Shown: one piece after another, positions 12,301 through 24,477 of the stretch
Numbering within the stretch: position 1 is the first letter of the stretch
Layout: each line of letters opens with the position of its first letter
Assembly (NCBI GenBank): GCA_026119935.1
Contig: JALRMH010000008.1
Coordinates: forward strand, 496,001 to 560,000
Length of the DNA: 64,000 bases
DNA from: Endothia cerciana
Taxonomy: Eukaryota; Ascomycota; Sordariomycetes; Diaporthales; Cryphonectriaceae
Direction: 5' to 3'
The notes under the pieces: generated by a model
Databases searched by the model: none
Told to the model about the DNA's origin: nothing
What the model saw: only the letters and a program-made list of their open reading frames with translations
Translations under genes and position numbers: made by a program

Positions 12301-15300
12301 CTGCACCTTGGGATACGTCTGATCTTGTCCTCCAGCCGAGAACTTCTGTCGCAGCCGGCCGAAGAGCTCTCGCAAATGGCGTGCCCGCCTATCTTGCATG
12401 GGTGACACATGGCGCTGCCCGAATTCGCGAACATTTGCCGGTATGGTGGCATTGCAGCATTATCAGCTATCAGATTCCATCAAGGCGGCCTTACCTATCC
12501 TTCAAGGCCCCTTGGCTGCCTGACGGACCTGTTGTGAACGGAGATGGGTCGCTGCGGTGGACAGACTGGCAGATCCCCGGTCCAGTAAAGCCGCAGACAG
12601 GTAGTGGCAGTATGCGAGACGGTGGCTTGCGCAGAAGCAAGTAATGATGAGGAAAACGTTCGAGCTGGTATTCGCGTGTTTCTAACGAGTCATATCGACG
12701 CCGGCCAAGATGTCAAATTCCGTACAGTCCTCCGAACACCCCCTCAAGAAAACACACTTCGCTGAATGCTACCCAACCGCCATGCAAAAGAACAAGAGGG
12801 AAAGAAAAAGGAAAACCAAAAACCAAAAAAAAAGAGGAAGGGAGGAAAATTTTTTTTTTCTCTCAGATTAACCCAAATACGAATGCGAAAGCTTTTGCTT
12901 TTTGGTTTCAGTCCCCGTCCCATTCGCCATACAATCAAAACTCCTGCTTTCGCCGCGGATCCCACCTGCAGTTCTGCGCGCGTCGGGATACAAAATCAAA
13001 AGCAAAGTTTCTGCGACACCCAACCACACCGCGCTCTTGGATGGCCCGGCCAGGCAGGCGAGCTGCCGAACGTGGCCAACAGCCATCTCAAAGCCAAACT
13101 CCATCATGTGAGTGGCTGAGACCCTCTCAGATATCCCTGTTCTGTGTCGCCGTCTTTTCCCACACCGCCGCTGGTGCGAGCAGGGCGATAATGAGATTCC
13201 GCTCTGGAGAAACGCCACCAATTCCCCCAAAACAAGGCGGCCTCCTCTCTGTCGGATTTTTTTCTTCTTTTCTTCTTTTCTTCTTCCTTTTTTTCTTTCT
13301 TCTTGCCCCTGCGCCTGCGCCGCTGAAATGATCTTTCATACTGCTGTGGTCCAGACTGCCCTGGCCCAGGTGGTTGGCCAGGATCAGTGACGCTTCCTCA
13401 TGTCGAACACACGAGAGTCGCCCAAGGTCATGGCGCCGCCTTGTCTCCTGCTGATGTGGGCCTCAACCATGCTTGTCGGCCATGTCTCGTGACGCGTTGT
13501 GCCTCGGACCGGATCGCGCTGCACGAAAACAGCGTGCTCCCAGGTCGGTTATCACGGTGATCTTCGTGACGTCGGAGACCCGCATGCACATGCACAAGCA
13601 GTGATGCGGCATGCCACGTAATCGCGCGTCCACTTGACCCGGCGAACCACTACAGGCAGTGCGCAGGTTGGTTCCGTCTGTTGATCAGGTGTTCCCACGG
13701 CGAAGGTGTCGTCGGTCTGCAGTGGGCTATCGCCGAAGGGCAGGGTCAGTACAAGGGACGTGTGCTACAGGTGTTGCTGGAGTTCGACTCACAGCATACT
13801 TCCCATCCCCTGTGTCCGAGGTCAGCAATGTCATCGAGCCGGTCTCCCAGGGTTTGGCAGACAACGTACCGGTATTCATAATGTGTGAACTGTGGTGGAC
13901 ATCGACGGTGTGTTCGCGTGTAAGTGGGGCACCAGACGGCGGCCTGGCCGTGCCAGTGACCGCACGAGTATTCGATCTACCGGTTTGTGAGCGCGAGACA
14001 AGCTTGGAGACGGGCGAGGTTATGTACCTTGTTGTATTCACACATCGTGAGTGGTATTCGAGGTGAATGGCCCCTACGGGTCCTCTGGAGGGACACAGTT
14101 ATTTGCCGCAAGTGTAAGCAATCGGTCGACCTAAAAGTCGAGCGTCCGGCGGACGATCAAGTAGGAGACGTTGACGTGGTGAGTAGCGTTGGTGTTCTTA
14201 AAACAAAACCGGGGAGGAACGAATGCTCTTATTTGTGCCGTGAGAGGTTCAAGATTTCAGTTGGGCGGCAACCCGAATTAGTCGAAGAGGACACGACAAG
14301 CGCGGATAAGGAGGGAGTGAGGTTGTATTTAAGCTTCGACGTATGCCACTGTACGGCGTGCATAGACCCGGTCTGTGTATTTTTCCTTTTTTTTTTTTTT
14401 TTTTTTTCTTCTTTTTTTTTTTTCCTTCCCTTTTTTTTTTTTTTTTCTTCCTTTGCCATTCTGCACACCGGCATGGAAAACCCCAGTCAGGCCTGACGCT
14501 GCAGTGTTGTTAGGCCCCTTATCCCTGCTGAAATACTATCATATTGATTACCCAGTCGTCATCCTCGCGGAGAGGAAATCGAGGGTTTCTGCTTCTGCGG
14601 CGCAGGGGCCGGCCTGCCTGGCCAACCTAGACGAACGCCCTCGCAGCGCGTCGTGCAGACGGGACCAGACCACCTCACCAGGCGCCTTTGACAGACAGGG
14701 GCCGCAGTGGGGGGCTCCACAGAGTTGCGCCGGTAGGGGTATAGGACGCACGAGCCTTTGGGACTGTATTGTACTGTGGTAAAAGATACCTCACTCTTGT
14801 AGATTAGATACGCCATGATGAGATGCCAGGTTCCTCGGCTCTGATAGCCGACGACTGAGGGGTGGGTGCGCCTGGGATGTTGTGAGGTCCCCCCAGATCA
14901 CCCGTCTCGTCGAGGGTCGGTGAGCGGGCTCAGGACCTGTTGAACTGGGTTGAGGAACCATCTGAGTCATTTTCTAGACCAGAGGCGACGCCAAAGCATC
15001 TGCCAACCATAGGATCCGAGTGTGGGATCAGGCCTCTTCGACGGCCACCAGTCGCTTGGACGAGCGTGGTCCCGCTGCTATCGCTTGTCGACGGATCCTG
15101 CGAGGGACCTCCCTAGGTGAGGAAGGGAGCCTTCTTGATTGCACCACGCAGGTGGGTATTATGGCCGTACGTCCTCGTGACGGCCTATCACCGCCGCCTG
15201 CGCCGATCAAGTCCTGTCAGAGGGACAGGCAGTCCTTGTCCCACGTCCCGGAATTTATGCAATCGACAGAAATGTTCAGCACTTAGACGCCAGCGACCTC

Positions 15301-18300
15301 AGGTCCTGACCAGGTGGACAGACAGAGTTCCCACCTGAGCGGCGTATTGCGCACTTAGGATAGCCGACGGTTAAGGTCGGCTTGGACGATACAATTGGCC
15401 GGGCTTTGGTAAGTATACGGTACCTCGGCGCCTATCCCGTTGATCGCCGGGGAAGATTTCCTTTCTATCACCCAATGGCGATGGAGTGCATCCAAAAATT
15501 TCACGTGAGCGCTGGAGCCTTGTCTTATGTCCTGGACGAAAGATGGTACTATGGTACCGAGTCGCAGACTACGTACATAGTACGGAGTATATACTATGGT
15601 ACCATGAGGACAGGCCTCCCTGACCGAGTGACCAAAGCAGTCGCGGCCCATAATTAAGACAGGACAGTCCTCGCTTGGGCAGATTTTTCACTGCGGGCCA
15701 GCGCCGCACACTGCACTTCTACTGTGGCATACCCGTGATCACTACAGGACCGCTAGGTGAGGTGGGCAGCGAATGGTGGGTCTAGCTCATGCCGTGATCC
15801 GATGGGCTAGAATCCCAGAATTGCTCCTTGCCTATGTTGGAGTGCTTGCATGACGACCTCCACACCGGTGAGGTAGCAGCGCGATCCAACATCCTCTCGA
15901 CCAGTTCTGGAAGCCCTCTGACTATACCCCATTACGGCAGTCGTCGGGTACGGCGGCCGATACATCGCAAAAGCCGAGGGAAAACTCGCACCCGAGGGCT
16001 GGCTGATAGTATTGGAGGTGGTGTCGGCCACGCCTATGTAGGCCGCCGGGTCCTGGGCGTTGTGGTGAACCTGAACGCTGACCCAGCTGGAAGTCCTGAC
16101 TCGAGCAGCCCTTGGCGGTCAAGTCGTGCGCATGGCATTGTCAAAAGTGGTCTCTCGGCGCACCCGAATCTGAAAAAAGGAATATTACCGCTCCTTGCGT
16201 TTTGGAGTGCTCTCCCCGTCACGAACATCTGACGAAGGGCTCTGTCGCATACCGGATTGTTCCTAGTCCACCGCACGAGCATCCCCACCGAGTCCACCGC
16301 GTCGAAGGATGATCGATGTGAAGCACGGATGCTTTCTTTCTTTCTTTCTTTCTTTCTTTCCTTCTTTCTTTTATGAACAGAAGAAGTCAGGAAGGGGGGA
16401 GGCCATTGGATCAAGATTATTTGTCGTAGGGTTGGGGAGCCGGTTGCTCAGCCTCCGACACCTATCGTTCTCCCGGCGTGGTGGAAGAGAATAATAATGT
16501 GTGAGTTGAGGATGAGGGATCACGCATCAGGCGGAGGAGCTTCCTCGGCCTCATTCGACCCTCTATGAGCACAGATTCCTCCGTCGGATCCACAGCGACC
16601 CAGGGCTGAAAACACAGCCCACCACACCCCGGTGCCAGGGAAAGGCTGTTCTGATGGACCATGGAGCCTTGCACCTAACCCCAATGATCAGTTGTATCGG
16701 ATTTTTCTAGAAGCCGATCATAAAGTCAACCCACAGCTTCCTGAGGCCCGGCAATCTGCGAAGAAGTGGGACTGGTCCCCACAATTTGAAGCAGCAGTGA
16801 GTTAACCTCGGTCACCGGCAGTGAAAATTCTCACATATGTACTACTATGTATGTAGGTAGCACGAGGATGGAATGCTACATAGTAACATAGTAGCACGCT
16901 ACCGGGTCTGGCTTACGAGCCGAAATAAGGATTTGTGCCGCAGCGATAGGACGGGCTCATGCCTGGCCCAGATCTCAAAAAGGTCAAGTCTGCTTGACCG
17001 CCTTGACAGGCTCAAGGGTTGTCCAAGCACCCTACACAGAACTGTCTGTGCCGTGCCCTGTCAAAATTCCACTGCTAGTGGCCATATCGCTGGGAGTTGC
17101 TCAGTGCGCCCTCGGGATCTCGTAAATCGGGCTTCGGAGCCACTGCGCAATCCATCATTTGTGACGAGCGTGCTGTCCCCGGAGATTTGGCCTGTCAACG
17201 CCTGGGTGGTTCACGCATGTCCTGCAGGTGTCAACCATGAGCCGTGGTGGAGCTAAAAGGGCCCTATACTCCGTACAGCGACGCCCCATATCCACAACTC
17301 GGTTCCAGGCACGAGTGCCACGTTGTGCCCTGATTTATGCCGGCACTGGACATGATGCAGCAGTGTCCTGTCAGCGGGTTTAGCGTCCGTGGATTTGTGG
17401 AGTCTGTGTGCCCTCTCCAGGGGTCAAGGGTTCTGCGACGAAACATCGCGAGGTCAGAACGTTAGGGAACAGCCCGAGCGGATCGATCTTCAGGGACAGA
17501 CGGAGATGAAACCTGAGCATCATGAGTGGCAGTGTCTGAGGTGGGAGGGAAAGGTCCCGAATACCCAGCTTCTCTGGTGGAAAAGGCGAGGCAGGGGCGA
17601 AAGTGACGACGACAACGGGCAAAAGGAGATTGACAAATGTTCCAAGGTTGGTAGTAGTACTTGTCTAGATGTTCTCGAGTATCAAGTAGGATGGGATAAA
17701 CTATAATATGACATTCGTTAACTGCCAATCAGTCTACGTTTCTACCCTATTGATAGATAAGCAACCATTCCAGATGGGATCAAACTGTATTTCATGCCGG
17801 GCGCTTTCGACCGGAAACACCACAAGGTTAATCCCTCGCCACCTTCACAGTCATCTCAAGGTAGAAGGCGGACACGGGAATAATGACCCTTGTGCGTGGT
17901 TATCCCTCGGTACAAGAAGTGACTCAGGCGTCTGCCATCCATCCGGGGCATTTTCCTGGCCGATCTGATCAACTTATGCAGAGAAAAGTCGATTTACTTC
18001 GCACTTCCGAGTAAAGGCAGGTCTTTGGGGGGCTCGCAATTTGTGGCGAAAAAGGGGGAAAGAGGCAACCCAAGTAGAGATGATATGAATGAGCCCACTG
18101 ACTCTTGCGATACGTGAAAATTATTCTTAATTCTGCCTATGCAGAGTAGAGGCTACTACCGACTGCCGCAAACCCCCATAGCAAGATGACTTTAACAAAT
18201 TTCCAACTTAGTCTAGTAGAGGGGAGGATACACCTCCGTACTTGCATAAAAAATACGCATAAAAAATACAAACATCTCAGTGGGTGGCCTCCCAAGTGTA

Positions 18301-18890
18301 ATCACAGTAGTTGAACTTTATGTACTGAAGCTTTTCACCCTCACTTCATCCATCTTCTTCTTGTCACTCCCCATCCGCTGCAATCTGCCATACTGTCCGT
18401 TCATCAATCTTATTGGAGGATCGACTCGGTGCTACCAATTCCTGAGCTGATGGTTGTGATATTCGGAAGTATGGAGGAGATTGCTGTCTCTACAGTGATT
18501 GGGATTGTGAGACGCTTGATAAGATTGAGGCTAGCAGTGGTCAACATTCTTGTTATCCTCACTACTCTTGCCCATGAACCCTTTTGACAAGTCTGAAATT
18601 CATTGAACTCACGGCTACTGGGCCATCAGCATGTAGTGACACAAGTTATGAGCATTTGTCAGTAGATGTATATAATCACTCTCTTCAGCTATCCACTTTC
18701 GCCCATTGATCCTTCTGGTCTGACAACGTAGCTTTAATTCCATTTATGCCTCAGGACTTGATGTGCTACTCCTGAGGTCTTACGTGCTGAACACAGGAAT
18801 CGGTTGTCTACTGCACACACAAACTCATCACGCTTCCCATAATTGCCACGAATCCTTCACACATTTGATGAGTTCCGGGGATCTACGACA
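9387..18890. other. Long gene-poor region
   Basis: About 9.5 kb without a frame I can defend. Short frames exist on both strands throughout, but they overlap each other, lack family motifs and do not join across convincing introns. Visible structure includes C14 at 9607-9620, G12 at 11998-12009, polypyrimidine tracts at 13255-13310 and 14380-14455, a (CTTT)n run at 16332-16370, and a short palindrome cluster near 15545-15605. GC content is high until about 17.5 kb, then falls. The region could hold relics of genes or a long regulatory or subtelomere-like segment. Confidence 0.5.
16332..16370 (+). repeat. (CTTT)n microsatellite
   Basis: About nine imperfect CTTT units, ending in TTTTATG. It lies in the gene-poor interval. 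Confidence 0.9.
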
Positions 18891-19153
18891 ATGAGACCCA
18901 TCGCGATTATCTCAACTTTTTTACCCATTTTAGCAATGGCGACGCACCCTCCATGCCGGCAGCCCCTTCAACTTGTCCATGGCCAAAACATGGATCACCC
19001 AAAATACTGGTGGTGTCCAGACCCCGGCTGGTATGAACTAGTGGCCTTCAATGAAAGGACAAGGAGCCGATGACGTGGGGACGGCAGCTCACGCCAGAGC
19101 AGCACAATGCTTTCGGCGCCGCAGACGACATGGTGCCGAAGGATAAGCCGTGA
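18891..19153 (+). pseudogene. Small secreted protein gene with a one-base frameshift
   Basis: ATG at 18891 opens a signal peptide-like start (MRPIAIISTFLPILAMATHP), then a segment rich in Trp, Pro and His with two Cys (KYWWCPDPGWYELVAFNE). This frame stops at 19073. From 19055 the next frame reads as clean coding sequence, KDKEPMTWGRQLTPEQ to MVPKDKP, ending at TGA 19151-19153. The junction is a run of three A; one more A would give a single frame of about 87 residues. No intron of acceptable size joins the halves. Either the gene is broken or the assembly has lost one base. The family is unknown; size and signal peptide would fit a secreted effector-like protein. Confidence 0.4.
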
Positions 19154-20053
19154 GGCTTCGACTGGGAGCGCAATGTACACTACAGATGGTGCATAGGCGT
19201 CATTAGGTGTGGTAACATGAACTATTTGGCGAAGTTTGAGGTGTTTTGGGAGCTATGGAGCCGATTAGGTACTACTGCGTCAGGGCTGCACTCTATGGGA
19301 TCTGCTATGCCTGGCTACCGGAAAGAAGGGTACATGGTAGGATACCGAACTTAATAATTTCTCCGTGGATATCACTGTTATCTACGTCACCTTGATCTTA
19401 TTGTGACTGGAGGTGGCGGATGTGACTTTCCCTAACAGCTCAATTTAGAGGCCCTGGGCTTTCCTGTGAGACCTCGGATTGTTGTTCCACAGATTTAGTC
19501 AACTTGCTGCTAGTGTAGGGCTACTCGTCTCCAAGTTCGTCCAATGTGCCGATATTATTACGGTCAAATCATGGATAGCATGGCTATGTAGAATTTACAG
19601 TATACCGTTCTCTCTAAGCCTTCGTGAAATCCAGCACAAATCAATATGTGGCATTACATTGCATTAGTCTAATTCTTTCTACATCGAAACTCCCTAACTG
19701 CCAGTAGATGCCGACAGCACAAAGCCTAAAGTGTCTTGGATGCCCACCCACACTTTTTAGTTATACAGCGAGATGATCCACCATGCGACAAAAGCCAGAC
19801 TTCATGAATGGTACACTTCATGCCTGCAACATGTAGAGCGCTCTGAATCCAATCCACGGCCAATTATTCGTCGGTGAACCCCCCAGTGGACTAATTCAGC
19901 GAGGAAGTAGTGCTTCACGTTCCGCAGCCAAGACACGATCCTCCCGGCTCTCATACCAGTACTCCGAGCAGGCGAGGATGACGAGGAGCGCTCGCAGGAT
20001 TCTGTATCTTGTAAGAGGCATACTCATACGGCATGTTGGGTGGGCTGTTCTGC
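19154..20053. other. AT-rich intergenic interval
   Basis: About 0.9 kb between the broken secreted-protein gene and the small membrane protein. No motif-bearing frame or repeat was seen. The last 100-200 nt should carry the 3' end of the minus-strand gene that follows. Confidence 0.5.
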
Positions 20054-20483
20054 TCACGGTAGCGCAACGAACAATCCCATCCCGATCCCCTTGCTCAGCG
20101 AGTACCATGGCCCGTGCCAGTACCACAGCCCATACCAATCCCTCGAGCATACCAACATTAGGAGACCGACAATATCTCCCGCTATGAGCGTGGGCAGTGC
20201 CGAGAGGCCCCAACCCCGCGCCTGTCCGTACAGGGAGGCGATCTCTGCCGCGTCGACCGCGATGAGGTAGCCCAGCTATCGAGTTACAAAAGATCAGCCT
20301 GATTGATCTCCGGCTTCAAGCTGGGCCGTCAAGACTCACAAAAAGGTAGCTAGTGGTGTAGGAGTTCTCTTCATGGTGGCGGACCGCAAGACAAATCAGG
20401 CTGATGCATTCCAAGGCCAGAGCGACCAGACGCGTCAGGCCAGGCACGAGACCCAAGCGGCGAAAAGAGCCCAAGTCACGCAT
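20054..20483 (-). CDS. Small multi-span membrane protein, unknown family, two exons
   Basis: Exon 1 is 20483-20340 and exon 2 is 20275-20054. The 64-nt intron has GTGAGT, a GCTGATC branch and GATAG, and it leaves phase 0, joining SYTTSYLF to LGYLIAVDAAEIA. The product is 121 residues with three or four hydrophobic helices: LTRLVALALECISLICLAV, YLFLGYLIAVDAAEIASLY, LPTLIAGDIVGLLMLVC and a short C-terminal one. A polar, Trp/Tyr-rich loop (WYGLWYWHGPWY) precedes the last helix. A TATA-like run (about 20567-20575) lies about 90 nt upstream of the start. Neither exon is long enough to stand out alone, but the donor, branch, acceptor and frame agree. I do not recognise the family; topology is vaguely MARVEL-like. 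Confidence 0.55.
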
Positions 20484-21205
20484 TGGGCGGTGTTATTCTG
20501 GTCAATCCGGCACAATAAAAAGACAATTTGATACCAGATGGGTTCAGAAAGTTGAGCCGCATGGATATATATACGGTATGTGGTCTCGCTTTCAATACGC
20601 ACGCGTGCAGCTTACGTAGCACGACACCCGGTTGGTAAGACGGATCAATTACCCCTATCACAAACCACAAACACACGCTCCAGAAGCTTCAGGACCTTAT
20701 TCCACTGCAAGCCGACTTATTGGGAATGTAGGCGCGTCACGCATGCAGTAGGACATTACCGCACGAAGCGATCGCGAGGCTGATTGTGCTGCAGGTTCCA
20801 CGTGTTGCACCGCAACCCCTCGCTCGAGAAATCGGCTGCATCCACATTGATGACTCGTCGCCGCTGCAAAAGGCTGGCGCTGAAGCCCATCCTTTAAGCT
20901 CATAGCCTCTACCGAGTGGTGACGCCGGCTCGTAGGACTGCACGATGCTTTGCCCGCCTTGACACGAGTTTGTGCTGAATGTCGCCGTGGACGTACTGAT
21001 ACAATGTACGGTTCGGAACAGTGACCCATTCAGCATCCCGGTTGCTTGCTATCCAGCTCCGTCTCGATGTTATGGTTGAGTGGCAGACTTCAAAGCCCTC
21101 TCTTCTTCTGAGGGCCCAATTCTAGAGCTTGGACGACTCTGCCATCATGCCAGATCCCCAACCATGAACTGTGTTGGGTTCCTCCGCGTCTCACGCTGAT
21201 CCCCT
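20484..21205. other. Intergenic interval with a doubtful Cys-rich frame
   Basis: Contains the promoter of the small membrane protein. A minus-strand frame from 21036 to 20737 (99 residues, several Cys) has no signal peptide and an upstream stop, so it is not called a gene. It could be an exon relic. Confidence 0.35.
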
Positions 21206-22294
21206 TCAAATCACTCCTGTGGACTTCATCGTGCGAAATGCCGCTCCCCTGAAATGGGCCCAGAATCTCCCACCCTTGCCGTATGTGACATACGCCGCCC
21301 CAAATGCAAGCCCTGTCAGGTGGCAAGCAAAAGCGACGTCCAGAGGCAGGCGCAAGGCTCTCCACAGACCCAGGACTCCAAGCGTCTCGAAACCCACAGA
21401 GAACTCCAACAAGTTCCGCGCCGAAAAGTCCCAAGGAAAAGGGAGGATCCGGACCCGAGAGTCGGGGCGCTCCATGCACCAGGCGGCGAAGATGGCAGAG
21501 ACGACACCCGAGAAGCCCATGCCGGGCCGGAACCTATGTGACTTGTTGGGCCAGAACCTGGTCGATATATGGCTGCCAAGGGCGGATATGATACCGCCTG
21601 ACAGGTAGAAGGCGGCTGTGTGGCTCCCGGATCCCCGAAACTGTGGGGAATTCGCCAGGTTGTGGCCGAAGTTGAACAAGACGAACATGTTCATGAACAG
21701 GTGCAGAGGGCCGGTGTGCACGAACGAGCTGGTGAGGAGCTGTCGGCCCCTAAAGGGGCCCTCGACCGGGGTGTGCGCAAGACCCATCACGAAGCGCCTT
21801 GCGGGATCTGACGGCGACCTCGACAGAGCTAGGGTGGCGAGGTTGACGGCAGCGACGCTGGTAATCACCTGGCCCGGCCCGCTGAGGCTGTTCCAGACGG
21901 AGCTCGGGGACGTCACCACAATCGGCCCGCTGCTGAAGGCTGAGCTCGAGACAGACTGTCGTGCGCTCCTCCGCGACCTGTCAGCCTCGATACGGTCAAA
22001 GGTCAAGGCACGTCGACTCTCCCTGCTGTACATCCTCACATCCTGGTAGACATCCCAGGCGGCACAGGTGAAATAGATGGTGCCAACAGCGGTGATTGAC
22101 CAGATCGCGGGTCCAATGATGCGGACAGGGTGTTGTGCCCAGTTAGTTTGTTGGTGGCCCCATTGCTGGGAGAGATTGCGGGCGAAGGAGAATCGTGACT
22201 GCGAGGAGGAGTAGTAAGAGGAGGAGGAGGAGGAGGGTGAACATGCGCCGAGGCCGCTGACGCGTGGTCGGGCCCTCAGGCGGGAACAGAACAT
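21206..22294 (-). CDS. Rhomboid-family intramembrane serine protease
   Basis: An intronless frame of 362 residues. It has the rhomboid core in order: HTGPLHLFMN (His193, His198, Asn202, the oxyanion side), GFSGVVSA with the nucleophile Ser262 in GxSG, and ACHLTGLAFG with the catalytic His325 followed by GxxxG. Six or seven membrane spans are expected. The N-terminus is basic and serine-rich (MFCSRLRARPRVSGLG, then a serine/tyrosine run encoded by a GGA repeat), which suits a mitochondrial presequence. A lone hydrophobic span follows near residues 58-80. This arrangement (presequence, extra N-terminal helix, six-helix core) matches the mitochondrial PARL/Pcp1 type, which cleaves membrane-tethered proteins in the inner membrane. 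The assignment to that subclass is inference; rhomboid identity is firm. Confidence 0.9.
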   Translation of the reverse strand: MFCSRLRARPRVSGLGACSPSSSSSSYYSSSQSRFSFARNLSQQWGHQQTNWAQHPVRIIGPAIWSITAVGTIYFTCAAWDVYQDVRMYSRESRRALTFDRIEADRSRRSARQSVSSSAFSSGPIVVTSPSSVWNSLSGPGQVITSVAAVNLATLALSRSPSDPARRFVMGLAHTPVEGPFRGRQLLTSSFVHTGPLHLFMNMFVLFNFGHNLANSPQFRGSGSHTAAFYLSGGIISALGSHISTRFWPNKSHRFRPGMGFSGVVSAIFAAWCMERPDSRVRILPFPWDFSARNLLEFSVGFETLGVLGLWRALRLPLDVAFACHLTGLAFGAAYVTYGKGGRFWAHFRGAAFRTMKSTGVI

Positions 22295-23103
22295 GGTCCT
22301 CCGGATACCTGCCCTTTTCCTAGAGTTGTCCTGCTGTCACCTCGGAGAGCTGGTGTTCACGCGTTTCGAAGGGTTACCTATTGGACTTGGACATCTGTGT
22401 CGACCTTCAATGAAGGTGACTTTGGCTGGTGGAAACGAAAGGAATGTGGTGGTTCAGAGGAAGGCCCAAGCCCTTGTCGCTGAGGTAAGCGCATCTTGTT
22501 GTCTAGCAGTGCTTAGCGCCAGGAAGCCTGGCAGGGAGCAGCCACCGGGAGAGCCCCCGCCCTGTCAAGAGACCCCCCAGCTTTAGGACTTACACTCATC
22601 ATCCACTACACTTGAGCTGTTTGATGCAGGCGGACCTGTGCGGTGATGATCCTCTAATTCAACATGAAGCTCCAGGACCTACAACAGGAGAGCTGTCGGC
22701 ACTTTATAGAAGTAGCCAGACCTCCTTTACGTCCAGCGAAATCGGGAAGAGATGAGTGTCTCATGAGATTCCGTGGATGGTAAAAGTGCATACAGTGCTC
22801 GGGCGTTACAACGAACGGCTCTACTTCAGGAATATGGATATCGTTCACAGAAGCAACCCGGGGTGGCAACGACATGCACGGTGAGAGCGTACTAGGACTC
22901 TTATTATTTTTGAACTCTTTAGAGCGGCCATTCAAGCCAGGCCACGCGGATCTTTTTTCTTTCTTTTTTTTTTTTGTCCTCCTTGGCTCATCCCCCTACC
23001 CCATCCGATCTTGGACCTGAGCATTTGCACGCCAAAGACCTTCTTGCTATCGCCTTCTCAGTTCAGAAATCTTCCACTCCATCGTCACATGCAGGCGCCC
23101 CAT
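22295..23103. other. Intergenic interval upstream of the rhomboid gene
   Basis: Carries the rhomboid promoter at the left and the 3' flank of the hydrolase at the right. A T-rich pyrimidine tract lies at 22951-22976. No supported gene. Confidence 0.5.
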
Positions 23104-24477
23104 TTATACGCCCTGCTCACCGAGGAACTCGAATATCATGTCGAATGCCTGCGGCGCTACCTCGTGCAGGAAGAGATTATGTCTGATGCGCCGAAGATAG
23201 TCAGCTCAGACGTTCCTCGTAACAGCAAGAGCGGATCGCCTCTATAGAATGCAACAGGATGAAGATGTGTCACGAAGTACGGGGATGGGAGGAAAAGAGA
23301 TCTCTGCTCACCCAGAAGGCAAATTATCCACCGTCCGCAAAGCCGCAGCCGAAGAGAAATCCGCACTCAGCCCGTCCAGCAGCCCGATACAATCCCCGCC
23401 GCAGGCAGAAGTATCATACTGCCCCTGCAGCACCAGGGTCGGCGCCGTCACATTGCCATACGCCATCTCCGTCGCCAGCAGCGTCGGCAGCTCCGCGACG
23501 GCGAACGGCTCGCTCGCAACGTCGTACGACCACTGCGCGACGCGATGCTCGAAGTACGGGCTCGCAAAGTACGCGAACGTCTCGGCGTACAGGTCCGAGG
23601 ACGTAAGGTACCCCGTCTCGAGGCCGCCCCAGCGCTCAGGGTCCTGGATGCTGGCAACCCGGAACCCCACGCCCGCGCCGAAGGGGCCGAAGTATTCGAG
23701 CGTGCCGCTGAAGCCCGTCAGCACGAGGCCATCGACGGACGAGCCCAGGACGGCGGCGGATTGTGCCGAGATGTACGCGCCGTAGCTGTGGCCGACGAGG
23801 ACGACCTTGTCTGCTCCGGCGGCCTGCCGTGCGTAGGCGACAAGGGAGTTGAGGACCGAGACCTCCACTTGGAACTGAGCGTCGGTATAAGCGCCGACCC
23901 TGTCCTATCTGTCAGCCGCCTTTCTGCGTCTTGCCATCCAGGCCTGAGAGCAGAATTGTGGGGCGTACTTCGAAGATGAACCGACACCGATGCGATCGTA
24001 ATTCAGCACAGAATAGCCCGAGGCCAGAGCAGCATCCACAAAGCTGTACTGGTCTGAGTTCGACAAGTCCGGTTGGAAGTACCTGCCTCATCATCAGCGT
24101 CCTTGCGGCATTCGCGACCAGGGGCTGGAAACGTACAATTTCGACTCGATAATGCCATGCGTTGTCACAAATATCGTGCTCCCCGTGCCGCACAACGTGG
24201 CTCCTACAGTATAATTGCCCCCGACCGCCGAGGATGTCTCGCCAACGATAGGCAGGGGGTCAGCTGTCTTTCCAAAGTCCCTAGCTGTCAGGTTGAACGT
24301 GAGCGCGGCCGCGTCCCAGTCGTCTTGGACGGTTATGTTCAGGATGGACCGCTTCTCAGCGACGGTCACTGGGATCTGTATCTCGGAGCAAGCACCGCCT
24401 CCTCTTCCGCTGATTTCTGAAGTTGGCAAGGCTGTGGTGGAGGCCGCGAGGGCGAGGGCGAGCGTGAACATGTGCAT
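23104..24477 (-). CDS. Secreted alpha/beta hydrolase
   Basis: Four exons (24477-24137, 24082-23969, 23899-23312, 23182-23104) give 373 residues. Introns are 54, 69 and 129 nt with GT-AG borders; the second has a GGCTGAC branch site. Start ATG 24477 begins the signal peptide MHMFTLALALAASTTA. Core motifs are VLVGHSYGAY with nucleophile Ser190, LQGQYDTSAC with Asp314, and SGHNLFLH with His349, a complete catalytic triad. The last exon is essential: without it the frame stops at 23308, before the histidine. Several NXT/NXS sites fit secretion. The HGII segment near residue 108 may form the oxyanion region. The family covers esterases, lipases and peptidases, and I cannot name the substrate. Confidence 0.85.

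Noticed and set aside
20737..21036. Minus-strand 99-codon Cys-rich frame
   Set aside because: No signal peptide, a stop just upstream, and little space before the rhomboid gene for an earlier exon; could be a relic but not supported.
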